In this document: positions 37,927-49,750 of the stretch, piece after piece
How the letters are laid out: each line of letters begins with the position of its first letter
Numbering within the stretch: the stretch's first letter is position 1
Source of the DNA: Owenia fusiformis
Taxonomy: Eukaryota > Annelida > Polychaeta > Sabellida > Oweniidae
Direction: 5' to 3'
DNA: 64,000 bases
Assembly: GCA_903813345.2 (NCBI GenBank)
Contig: CAIIXF020000009.1
Location: 9,540,030 to 9,604,029 of the forward strand
Translations under genes and position numbers: made by a program
The notes under the pieces: generated by a model
What the model was told of the DNA's origin: nothing
Database searches by the model: none
Seen by the model: only the letters and a program-made list of their open reading frames with translations

Positions 37927-38440
37927 GGGTCATATTTTAGAACTTGAAATTGAGAACAAAAAAATGGAATTAGCAAGGATTAAAGTTTACAAAGTTGTTG
38001 TTGATACTCTAAATTATAAATAAATGCCAGAAAACGTGACACTTCATTCATATTTCTCACTATGATTTCCCATTATGATATTAATATTTCACGAGGGTCA
38101 TATTTTAGAACTTGAAATAGAGAACAAAAAAATGGAATTAGCAAGGATTAAAGTTTACAAAGTTGTTGTTGATACTCTAAATTATAAATAAATGCCAGAA
38201 AACGTGACACTTCATTCATATTTCTCACTATGATTTCCCATTATGATTTTAATATTTCACGAGGGTCATATTTTAGAACTTGAAATAGAGAACAAAAAAA
38301 TGGAATTAGCAAGGATTAAAGTTTACAAAGTTGTTGTGGAGACTCTAAATTGTCTAGAAATGACAGAAAATCAGACACTTCATTCATATTTTATTGAGAT
38401 ATTAGGTAAAATAAGTCATAAATATGGGGCAGAAAGGGTA
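37927..38440 (+). repeat. 170-bp repeat, three tandem copies at exact 168-bp spacing (copies 22-24)
   Basis: GGGTCATATTTTAGAACTTG begins at 37927, 38095 and 38263, exactly 168 bp apart. The first two units are nearly identical and include a linker CTATGATTTCCCATTATGAT. The third continues into a longer version of the family without the linker. A recent unequal-crossover amplification of one element plus flank explains this. Confidence 0.85.
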
Positions 38441-40698
38441 GACAGATCATACGGATATCTCAAAAGTATGCAAAGAACATGTAAAGAGGGTGGCATAGTA
38501 AAATAATCACACACTCAGCGTGCTTGACATAATATGCTGGGAGAGACGTGGGTTTATGTCAAATGCCAAATATTTTTTAACAAAATCACTATCTTTTTAT
38601 AGCTATTTCTGTAACAGAATTTTCTATTTTCAGATACTCGATGTGTATCTTACAAAAATCAAAATATATTATTCTTTTTAGGAAGAAAACTGGAAAGATA
38701 AAGGTTTGAAGTATTTTTTCAAATGTGGGCTAAAACATTAAAAGTTCTTCCTCAACTGAACAATATAAACAAACAATGCACTTAGTATAACTGAGAAAAA
38801 AATTGTCACTGCAAATAATGAATGAATCAGTGTAAAACAGATACAAGCATGCTACACTTTACTTTTTACTGAATGTACATTTAAGTAAGGTCTTAAACTT
38901 ACCTATCAAACTGTCATTTGTGTACCCCGCAAAAGTATCATTAAAATATGTGGCAACTCCCATATCGAGCTAGTATGCAGGTTTGCATGTACAGTATGAT
39001 AAATAGATACCTCACACATACATATATCCATATATAAACAGCTATAATTTAACACCTTATTACTTCTTTTATGCGGTTTTATATCATTTCAATCTGGCAG
39101 CCTAAGCTAGTCATGTCCTCAAATATTTACAAAATAGTAAAATAGCATTAGGGGTAATCTAATTAAAGATGAAAAGATTCGTGATTGATTTGGAAAATAT
39201 TCAACATTTTTCAAAGAATAGTTGCGGATCGGTGTTAAGCAAGGAACTTTCGTTAACTAATGATAGGAAACTGGTATTTAACATCGTTGAGCATCATTCA
39301 ATTGGACACTATATTTTAAGGCCATTTGTTACAGGGATTAAGCCTGTGAGTCTAATGCCTCAGTCACACTTTAATCTACTGGTAACCGTATAACAACCAT
39401 GCAGCATATAATTCAGGGAATTCAGCAAATTTGAAATAGAAAATCTTACACACTGAACGATATCACTTTTCCCGAGAAACATAGCCGGGCGGATAATGTC
39501 ATTATTGCCCGACTTAAGTCATTAACGCCTGACACAATATTGCTCACGTCAATATAGCAGTTTAAATGCCTTCTCAACTAGTACTAAAACCCCTAGAACA
39601 GGCCCTGCAAGGTGGTAATAATAGATTCTCTCTATCACTTTTCTATGAAGCTACGGCCACCGTACAGCCGCCGTAGAGCATTGTGACTGAGGATGAAGAT
39701 ATATTTACTAATATGACTCGAAGGTAAAAACTTGCCTCAATTAATGTAGCTTGATAAAATGTGGCATTCTTCTTCCGACAAGCTCATACTTAAGATAGAA
39801 AGATGCGATAAGTATCAGAAAACTTGCAATTAAGTGCACATAAGTCAAAAAATATAGATTTCCAGTGTGTGATATTGATTGAATTATTGGTTTATATTGT
39901 ATGCTATAGCGACAGAAGATGGGAGCAAGGAACAGTATTAGCCGTAACAAATATAATTGTATGCATACAAATATTAAAGCCAGAAAGTCCTTCATCATTT
40001 CATACTTCAACATCTTCATCACTGAGCCCTAGTTTATGGAGGGACTCACTGGGAACAAGGGCATCAGCACAGGGACAAGGGTATCATAAACTTAGAGATA
40101 CATTTACAAGATAGAAAATCAGGTCAAGTGATTCCATGTGTTTTAACATGGGCAAGGTAAACTCTATGATAACACAACACCATGTAAAAACACAACACGA
40201 TGTAAACACAGATCGACTTCAGCTCGTCATCAGTCAATCAGCCTCCACAACTGAGACTTACCGGATAACAATTTGCATTCAATGCATTGTTCTATGGATC
40301 AGCTATCTTCTTTGTCTAAGCTAAGGCCGTCTCATCTCTCCACCAAATGAATATATTTGAATAATAATTCAATAGCCAAGTTATGTATATCTGAACCCAA
40401 ATGACTTGAGAAGGAAGACAGAAATAACCCCAAAGGTACAGTATTTCATAGATTACAGAAAATAAAAATGCAACACTTGGAAATGGACATAAAGTGGATC
40501 CCCAGAGAAGGGGGATGACTAAAGAAGAATATGTAATTTCAGGACAATGCTTTTTCATTATTTACCATTCTTTTTTCCATACTAAGATAATTTTATTATA
40601 TATAATAGACATTTAGTCAATCCTCACCAAGTAGATCTATGGAACAGGAAGTTTTTAGAATCAGTAGCCTGAAATTCAGATGATTATGGGCGTCTATT

Positions 40699-40860
40699 TT
40701 TAAATTGCAAAGATGTAGAAATAAAAGGAAGGTACAAGGGGGAAAAATATATAGATATGAAGCTGACAATCTAAATAGTATAGAAATGCAAAAAAATCAG
40801 ATACTTCATTCAAAATTTAGAGAGAAATTGAGTGAAATTAGCATGAGCAGACGACATTTT
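40699..40860 (+). repeat. 170-bp dispersed repeat, copy 25
   Basis: A good 3' half: AATTTAGAGAGAAATTGAG and TTAGCATGAGCAGACGACAT. A further small fragment of the same family lies at 41026-41080, and a strongly diverged one at 42330-42455. Confidence 0.6.
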
Positions 40861-42978
40861 TTGCGAACGTAAGGGAGGATAATCTATAACTGTATGGCCA
40901 TTATCTCAAAGTAATTCCCAGTCTATTGTCCTTCTTAGAATATCAGAAACTATTAATCTTGGTAGGTAATGAGAAAAAAATCATGATTGTCATGCTTTCA
41001 ATTTCATTATAGGGAAAAAGATGGAAAAATGCAAGAAATAAAGTAAACATGTTGTTAACGCTTTAAATAGTATTGAAATCAGCTGATTGAAACTTGTGCT
41101 GTTGGGTTGAAATACATGCAAATAAAGCAGCTCAACTGGAGAAAAATGAAGAATGACCAAGTAAGATTTTCGGAAACTGAACAATAACATTCAAAGTGAT
41201 TCCTACCCATTACCTCATTTGCAAGATTCGAGATATCACCCTCACGTTTTCGAATTACAAATGGCCCGTGGTAGTGATTCGGTGATAGTTTTGGATTTTG
41301 AAATCTAGGTACATTGATATCTTAAAATTATTTCATCATTCAATCAGGCATGTCACATTTTACTTTATCTAACATCCAGCCCTTACCTTGCCCCATCTCT
41401 CTTGCAAAGAATTTAGGTCAACTAAATAGGAGATGGGGTTTTCTGCATACAAACAATTTAATGCTTAGTCATGTAATCAAATTCTGGGATTTAACGCCCT
41501 GGTGATAAATATGTCACAAAAGCAGATATAAAATATCATTTTGTGTTATAATGTAGTTTTGATTAAAGACTTCCTCTCATTGAGTCACTAGGGTTTCGGT
41601 AAACAAACCATGACATATTAGTAGTATAATAAATATCAATATTCATCCAACGTAATTAATTATTTTTATTTCAATTATCAAAAACCTTTATACCAGAATT
41701 CAACTGAAAATCGCACACAAAAGTAAGCGTTAAAAACACAGCTAGGCATAAGCATATGAATTTACAATATCATATCGTGATACATATAGGGTGTAGCCAT
41801 TTCACATTTCACAGTTTTTATAGGACTCATTGCAATTAAATCATTTTCTGATACCATATCAACCATAATGTGAAATAATGGCTTTACCTGGTTTTGTATT
41901 GTGTCAGTTACCATAGCAACAATCAAATACTATGGTTAACAATTAAATCAGGGAAATTACCTAATCACGACTCCTGTAGAGTTCAAATTTATTAGGAAAA
42001 TGATGAATCATACAAAACATTCAAGAAAGTCGCCATCAGAATCTCGATTACTGAGCAGTTTTAAAGCTAAAGTTAATAGTTAATCAAAAAATCATATATT
42101 TCGGAAAATTATTATTAAATGTCTGCTAAGTGGCCTTTTCTCATCAAGAACGAATCTTAGAATGAAGCAAAGTGACCTCAGAAAATGATGGATGTGAATT
42201 AAACCTTTCAGGCCAATCAGGGTTTTTATTAATCGTTACCATTTCTCACTCAAGGTGAAAAGACTCCACTATTTCCCATTCATGTTAATCACATTTGAAA
42301 GCGATATATGAGCATACTTGAGTGAATTTAGAGAGGATATGATTACACCTGCAAGAAATTATACTTTATATTATATAATAAGGCCAAAAATATGGACTTT
42401 AATCATATTTTAGCGAGAAATAGATAAGATTAAATAAGAGTAGATGACATTTCAAGTAGGAGTTGGGGCCTAGATGTCCGCTAAAAACCTCCAGCTGCTT
42501 TGTAGAGATAAACAACAACATTTTTTGAGCATGTTGAAAGATTACGGTGGATTGTGGAACTTTATCTCTCCAGCATAAATAATTTAGTGTCTCCAGTACT
42601 TAAGTGTTTCTGAGAGTAAAAGATATTGAAGATTTCCTTCAAAAGCTGAGCAGTTTGCACCCAGTGGTTAAAGAAAAGCGCTAGCCCTGTCAGTGTTAAT
42701 TATCGCCCCACCACAAAAAGTGCAATCTCTTGATCCTTCAACTAGGAAAACATTTATTAATGCTTTCCAAAGCAAGATCTTAAAGTCCCTCTAATGAGAA
42801 TCAGGTATTAGCAGTCCAGTAACAAACAACACACTGAGATCTCGGTGATGTGATCACCAAATAAACATCCTCTTGATATCCTAGCTGTTGTCATGGTTAT
42901 TGCCTCCCCTGGACCTTGTGAGTGATCACAGACCCCTTGGATGATGCTTAGTGGTTGGCTTATCCCACACCTAAAATG

Positions 42979-43143
42979 GCGTCTGCTCATGCTTATTCTA
43001 CGGGATTTCTCTCTTAAATTTGAATGAAGTATCTAACTTTTTGACATTTTTATAAAATTCAAAGTATCAACTACATGCCTGTTTAATTTATTTCTCCCTT
43101 TTTTCACTCTTTCTTGCTTTATTTTGCATTTCAAAACATGACC
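42979..43143 (-). repeat. 170-bp dispersed repeat, copy 26
   Basis: A full-length minus-strand copy. The plus strand reads CGTCTGCTCATGCTTATTC at one end and TTTTGCATTTCAAAACATGA at the other. Confidence 0.65.
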
Positions 43144-44335
43144 GCTGATGTGCCTTATCTATAGTCTATCAACTACTCCTTACTTGTTTTAATTACTCAA
43201 CACTTGCCTGACCGCCATTAAACCCATTTATTCCTCATAAAAAATAACATGCTCCAAAGATTAAATATTGAAACACGTCATTCCCGAGATTAAAGCCATG
43301 ACAAGCCATTTCATATACTAATTATCTCAATAATGCGGCTTATGGTTTCACAGAACAAAGTGGTGGTGGAAATTCCTCAAAGTGCTTCACTAAGCAAAAT
43401 ATTGTTCACCCACAGAAGATAAAAACTAAATATTGAGACCAACGCATTAAAAAACAATAACATTTCAAAGTGGTGTTTACTTAACAGCAAAAACAATATA
43501 TTTGAATCAGAGGAGATAAAAACAAATAGGACAGTTACTGAATCTAATACATCCTTTAATCTGCTACAAATTAGGAAGATCATGAAAAAACTGTTTCCCC
43601 GCCTACGATGCAAAAATCTACCATACTATTGGTTGAAAGTGTCTGTTTAGTAGGCAGAAAAGTACAAAGTATTGTTTTGCTAGAAACAAGGAAGGAAAAC
43701 GGTTCATCACGAAAAAAGGTTTACTTCCCACCAATGACAAGTTAACAACCAATTACATTTAACAAATAACAAAATAATGATTTCTTCCTTTTTAGTAAGT
43801 CTCACATGTACTCTTTGTGAGACTAATTGAATGTGTCACCCTCTCAAATACCAAATGAAACTCTGAACTGGCCCAGCCAATCAGAGTCCATCAATGCTCG
43901 CTTTTGCCATTTTTCTGTCTTAAATATTCAACCCTTGATGTTCATTTAGTTTCCTGAACACAGAAGAATACATACGTTATGTTAATATGTATTTTGTGTA
44001 AACTGAACAAAAATTGTTAGAGACGCATTAAGATATTTTGTGACTGATAAATCCATGATTCTGGGATTTTAAGGGGTTAATTAATCCTAGTCAGAGAGTA
44101 GATGACTAGCTGACACACTCAGGGTGATTCTCACATCTAAGTAGGTTGGAATAAATGGCCTAGAGAGCTCTTATCTAAATGATTCTAACACATCACTGTA
44201 GAGACTTGAACCTCTTTCAAGCATAGCCCAGGCTAGATATCTTAGATAAGTGTGGAAATTATTGCTCAACTCTGGAGCCTCCAAACAAATTCTTCCAATC
44301 TGGCCAACCTGTGTAAAAATTCTGTCGGCCAATGA

Positions 44336-44486
44336 TCTTATTCACTGCATTTTGTCTCTTATATTTGAATGAAGTGCCCAATTTTCTGGCATTTTTGTAA
44401 AATTTTGAATCTTTACGTTTTGCCTGTTTACACTATTCCTTCCAAAACAGGATCATTTTTACTCAATTTTGTATTCAAAACATGAC
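44336..44486 (-). repeat. 170-bp dispersed repeat, copy 27
   Basis: A minus-strand copy with ATATTTGAATGAAGTGCCC and TTTTGTATTCAAAACATGAC on the plus strand. This is the rightmost copy seen; none was found from 47 to 64 kb. Confidence 0.6.
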
Positions 44487-46808
44487 AAATCTGACACTTA
44501 ATTTCCAGTGGGAATCTAAGCACAAACACATTGCATTCACTCTCTTTGATTGAAAGTGTGCCGGGTCCCATGTATTGACCAAGTCTAGACCAACATCCAA
44601 AACAATTCCATGATAGAACCTACTCGTTATCACATCAATATCAGAACTAATTTTTTAAGGTTGGGTTTATCTCAAGAGGCATAGCACTTGATAGATTCCA
44701 ATATAGGATTCTTTATTGCCGGATTACCACAATTATAAAAACAAAATGGTCTTGGAGGGACAATAAATGCTGTTCTCAAGACTTTACTTCAAGGAACCCA
44801 GCTGAGTGCAAACGAGTTAAGCTGTCCAGTTGATCTCAAGTGTGTTGGGAAGGACAGGCCATAATTTACTTTTTTTCATAGTGCAAGATCTGTCCTGGTA
44901 AATTTTTACCTCACTTATGAACATTTTCAATCTATGGTCAAATGGTCAAATCTTTGCAATGAATCTCTATTAGTTTATCAGTAAACCTGAACTAATAAGA
45001 GGAACAGAGATCTATTAGGGAATCTATTTATTTATCTGTTGAATATATGCCATACATCAATCTAATTAGGGAATTGCCAATCAGGCCAATTTCTTTCTGG
45101 GAAGAATAAACAAACTAGTGTTGTACCAATATATATTCCTGGAACTTTTCAACTCTTGTTACTGGCTCTGTACAGTATGTATATATATATGGATTTCTGA
45201 ATATTGGATGCTGGTAAATTGGATAATTCATAATCAAAACAAAAAATTAGAACCCTTCTTAAATGGCATATTCAGTAACTTAAAGTAACTCAGTTAAAAA
45301 TGTATTAAGTTGGCGGTCTGTTAATATGACAATCACAGATATTTGCTTGTTTATTTCAGCAATCTTATCACAAAAATATATTTGTATTTGTAGTTCAATG
45401 GAATTATATATAGCAAGGTTAAAATTTGTGTTTTGGATTTAGTTTTGGCTATTGAGCGTGCTAATATGGTGGAAATCTTAGGATATTTGACTATGTAAGA
45501 ATTTGCAAGTTAAATGGTTTACTGTAAAGTTTACAAACCAAACCAAAAACCTCATAATAACAAAGTAAGGAATTATAGCAACAACCAAAAACGCCCGAGG
45601 GAAAGGATGGGAATTCATTCCACAACTAGCCAGAAACATGGCTGAAATAAAACTATCAACTATCAGGTGCTCCCATTATTACAGACATAATGATTCATAC
45701 AAAACTGCACTTTTGCAAGGTTAAAGCTTGTTCAATGTGCAATAAAAACATAGGTAAATAAATATTAGAAGCCCTATTTTGGCATTGATTAAAAAAATTG
45801 AGCATTCATATTTGAACGTCCTTACTAATTCAGCACTTATTTACAAGCTTTTTATATCTATCAAAAGAAAAACAACTTCAAAAATAATTCACATAAAAAA
45901 TAAAATTAAGTAACTTCATAATAATAACATGACGGTGAGTTTAACTTAAACTGAGGTTTAGCCAAAAAGCTTGAAATAATTCAGGCTGGTTTCCCTATAT
46001 GTGGTTTGTATATATTATATCTGATATGTAACATGTTAACAACAATCCAATCAATACCCACTGGGAGATTAATGATATGACGGTTATTATCCCACCAAAT
46101 CATAACTTCCTTTCCCAAGTTTGCCAAAACTGTAAAAAGATTTACTTAGGCATGATAGAATCATTTATAACCATTACGAATACTCAATATGTGTATTTAT
46201 CAATTCTGGGTCAGACTGATCTAATAAAAGGAATTTTGACTTATTTATTCAAGACTTTGATCAAATATACTTAAACTGGATAAAACAAGCCTACATATAT
46301 TACAGCCTAATGTAAAATTCTATAAACATATTCGATGTCCTTTAAACTATATAAGTATGTATACTGTATAGTTCAATGTATGTATTACAATGTTTGTTAA
46401 TTTCACAACTGTACTTCAATGTTAGTGACTTGTATTTGAAAATTAAATTTAACACCAATTGAGGATAAGTCTTGTCTTTACTACAACAGTGTGTATTGTT
46501 GAATCGAACTAATACCATGTTTGGCCTTGACGCTATGAATTACATTTGATGGGATTATCATCGGCCAGAATTTAAGTACTTGGTTACATTATTTGGATTT
46601 CTATTGATCTCAGCTGTAAAATATTTTATACATGACCCAATACAAAATACAGTACATCAATAAACTATCACCTTTTGACTACATAATGTCACATCTGAAG
46701 TATGTTGTGTGTATGAATGAGTGGGTGTGTCGGTATGACAATCTTGACCAATGTGTAAAATTTGAACGTGAGGTTTTGTAACCACCTGAAAAGTTTAAAA
46801 ATACTTAC

Positions 46809-47253
46809 GTTTTTTCTTCAAAATGCCTCGGATAAGTTTTAACGTTTTCTTGTCTGACGTTACTGGTTTTGATGAAGTTATAAAATGCTGCTGCTTGTCA
46901 GTGGAGTTTAGAAACAGAATATATGTCTTTGTAGAATCGATTTCTGCGAGACAGTCCTCTGAATCTTTAGATATGAATTCATTTAATTTGATAGACTTTG
47001 GCTTTTTTCCTTTAGTGTTTTTAATGCTACCCTTATAAAACTTTTTTAATGACACTACAGCTGTATATTTAGCAAGAGATCCTTCACTAGCATCGGAAAG
47101 CACCTTTTTGAGAATTTTTGATTCCACAACAATTTGTGAAAAAATTGCCTTCGAACCAACATCTTTTAAATCTGTATCACACGTACTTCCCTGTCCTAAA
47201 TTCACTGTTATAAGCAATCCTAAAACTGTATAAATTATTAGTGTGTACTCCAT
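46809..47253 (-). CDS. Neuregulin-like gene, exon 1: signal peptide and N-terminal domain
   Basis: The ATG at 47253 (ATGG context) opens 148 codons ending in phase 1 at a CGTAAGTA donor (GT at 46808). Residues 1-22 are a signal peptide (hydrophobic IIYTVLGLLITVNLG). The rest, with cysteines at about 25 and 101, follows the pattern of the N-terminal region of type II neuregulins (GGF) and NRG2: a VVESK-type strand, a FYKGSIKN stretch, YILFLNSTD, and a final TLKLIRGILKKK. Vertebrate proteins, as I recall them, have cysteines at this last position; here they are absent. Splicing to exon 2 creates a proline codon and leads directly into the Ig domain, as in type II neuregulin. An NtA/NTR-type domain of another Ig protein is the alternative. 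Confidence 0.65.
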
Positions 47254-47420
47254 GATGAGATCAATGTTCCTTTATTGCTGTTTTCACTCGATAATGTTTG
47301 TTTTGTCATCTCACATGCTTTTCTACTACTTCTCTCTGAACCTGAAAGAGGTCATTTGTGTGGGAAACCCGATGACGTCAGAGGTCACCGGAACAAGAAA
47401 TCCCGGGAAATTCAAAATGG
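47254..47420 (-). promoter_or_regulatory. Probable promoter and 5' UTR of neuregulin-like gene
   Basis: The DNA just upstream of exon 1 is richer in CpG and G+C than the intron. It contains a perfect CRE (TGACGTCA, 47373-47380), 120 bp before the ATG, next to GAGGTCACCGG. I see no TATA box, so a TATA-less start is likely. The exact transcription start is not visible. Confidence 0.35.
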
Positions 47421-47659
47421 TGCTCAAGAGTTGGTTATGGAAAGTTTTAACACTTGACGGTTTTTTCCAATCCATTGATAAATATGTCATCATAACAGTA
47501 AGAGGTGGCCAATCATCCTACAATTTTAATTGACGAATATAACGCTGCGATCCATGGCTGAATAGATTTCTCTAATAGGGATTACAGTGGCGGATCCAGC
47601 AATAACCCCGGGCAATTAACAAGAGGGAGGGGGGTCCCAATTCTGATATTGGGGAATGC
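47421..47659. other. Upstream spacer, nothing recognised
   Basis: AT-rich single-copy-looking DNA with a GGGAGGGGGGTCCC run near 47625. No exon or repeat recognised. Confidence 0.4.
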
Positions 47660-48065
47660 AACTTTCTCGCTGTCGGCTACCGGTTTAACATAATTTTAGT
47701 TTTTTTATGGCAAACTCATTTAGATATGAATGGAAATGGAATAGTGGCAGGCAGTGTAGATATACGTCCATGCAAGGACGTCTATGGTCCATGTTTCGGC
47801 TAAATGAATTGGTCATAATATAGTAGGTTATTCCGACAGCCGGCAGTTGAATTCGCGAGTACAACAAAGGTTAGTTCTACATTTTTTATTCACTGTCGGC
47901 TACCTGATTAACTTACTATTTCATGGGCAAATCATAAGTATAAAAAGTAACTGCCATCCATCCATATAAGTAGTATTTCCTTGGTAATGAAATAGTAGGT
48001 CAGTAGGTTGATCCGGTAGCCATATAGCCAACAGTCGAAAGTTGCATTTGCGATATTCAAGCTAA
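47660..48065. repeat. Two adjacent related elements with TGTCGGCTACC ends
   Basis: TGTCGGCTACC occurs at about 47671 and 47896, each followed within 150-200 bp by a roughly inverted counterpart (CCGACAGCCGGCAGTTG near 47833; CCGGTAGCC and CAACAGTCGAAAGTTGC near 48013-48045). This looks like two diverged MITEs of one family in direct order. Confidence 0.4.
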
Positions 48066-48752
48066 GGCTGATTTTCTGTGTATTACCGTTGGTGTAGTTT
48101 TGACCCAAGGGATCCAGGCATAGCCTTCCATCAAATAAAATAGCCAAGGCTGAAGCCGCTCAAAAACTTGAATGTTCAGGAAATCTGACTTAGGCTACTA
48201 AAGCAAATCAATTAAAAATTTATCCTGATAAAATCATTTTAGAAAATGAGTAGGCCTAGACTAAGTTAATAAAATGTACGTGTGAAAGCAATCCAAAAAT
48301 AATGGAAAGACAGAAATACAATTTCAAAGTTGTTTTTTTGAACATTTTTGAATGATTTCACGCGAGCGCATACCCGGGTGGAAATCTTGTAAAAAACATG
48401 CGATATAAGTACACCGTTATCTACACAAAAAATCACAGATTCTATTATAATACTCAGGATGAATTATTCCAAAATTAGAAACACTATTGACTTTTGCTGT
48501 TTATTTCCATTTCAAATAATTCACAATTTCTATCTTTTAGACATGCTTGATACATGAGCTAGTCACATGTAAAAGAATGAATCAAAATTGAAAAAGGAGC
48601 CAAAACGCATGACGACATTTTTCAGTTTTTCAATTTAATAGAATACTATATGGAGGAGGCTGAAGCCGTGTACATGGGATCCTCTTCATCCACAGAGTCT
48701 GAGCGTCCTTGAACTCGACCGAAGGATTCGATTGGTCCAGCACATGGATATA
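48066..48752. other. Spacer, nothing recognised
   Basis: AT-rich DNA without a convincing open frame or repeat. The last two bases (TA at 48751-48752) are the left target-site copy of the next element. Confidence 0.4.
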
Positions 48753-49750
48753 CAGGGTTGTCCAAAAAAAAGTGAACCCCTGCAACTGGCCATATTTCCC
48801 TTATTACTTGCAGGAATTATTTTTTATTTTCACATGTTGTAGAGGAAGGTCTAAAAGTTATGTTGATACCATACATTTTTCTTAGTCTTGAAATTTGCAG
48901 AAATTATAAGCCTTAACCAAACATTACTGAAAATGGACAAATTGTGATTTTCAATATCAGCGATTCTTCAACCCTTTAACACCTTTCCCCTGAGAATTTT
49001 TTAAGCTGCAGTCTTAAAGAACTAATATTTTCTGACTTCTGTTCAGTTTTAAATCTTGCACATTATGGGTTAAAACTAACATCCTACATTTGTTAGTTGC
49101 AAAGTTATTGTGATCCAAAGAGATGTGCTAAGCTTCCACAGACGAAAACATTTTCCAGTGAAATCATGAACATTCCCCTATATGATCTTGAAATGTCAAT
49201 ATCTTCATAAATCATGGACCAATTCTTATGATGTATGGCTCAAAACATTGAATATTGGATTTTCTTTTGATTTTTTAAAGATATTTAATGAAGGGGTTAT
49301 CAGATTCCTGGTCACATGGGGCAACTTCCCTCCATAAGAGGCCCCTCTAACTGTTGGTGTAGGTAACATAACCCTGAACTGTTGAACAGTTAAAAATGCT
49401 TCAAAATAATCAATGAAAGTGTGAAATGTGTTTTCTGCTTGAATAGTGTCCCTTTTGTCATATGGTAGGGTTTTAAACTTGTATCTCTAACTGAAAGCTG
49501 TTTAAGATCATCCAATGTGTTTCAACAATTTCCATGAATCACATTTGTAAAATTTTGTACAATATCTAATTTCCAGGCATGTTTGTTAAACGCTTGTAAT
49601 TTTTTCAAAATTAAAGACTGAGAATAAATTAAGGCATCAACCAAAATTTTAGACCTTTCTCTACAACATGTGATAATATGAGCCAATTCATGCATGTATT
49701 AAGAAAATTGTAGCATGTTGCAGGGGTTCACTTTTTTTTGGACCACCCTG
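48753..49750. mobile_element. 998-bp mariner-type MITE
   Basis: The ends CAGGGTTGTCC and GGACCACCCTG, each bordered by TA, begin inverted repeats that continue with AAAAAAAAGTGAACCCCTGC. The first 32 bp have one mismatch. Weaker inverted similarity extends about 150 bp inward (ACATGTTGTAGAG at 48832 against CTCTACAACATGT near 49659). TA duplication and CAGGG termini are typical of Tc1/mariner-derived elements. There is no transposase frame, so it is nonautonomous. Confidence 0.85.

Larger units (their letters stand above)
5165..46808 (-). other. Neuregulin-like gene, intron 1 (41.6 kb)
   Basis: A phase-1 intron from the donor CGTAAGTA at 46808 to the acceptor TTTTACAG ending at 5165. Apart from the repeats, MITEs and CpG-enriched patches listed separately, I see no convincing protein-coding exon in it; the open frames here are short, AT-driven or overlap repeats. 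Notable repeat-poor stretches with nothing recognisable are 5300-6060, 6380-7220, 8000-8880, 14050-15520, 33420-36320, 38510-39440 and 44500-46800. Confidence 0.65.

Noticed and set aside
38243-38506. Plus-strand 87-residue open frame
   Set aside because: It lies within and just past the third tandem unit of the 170-bp repeat.
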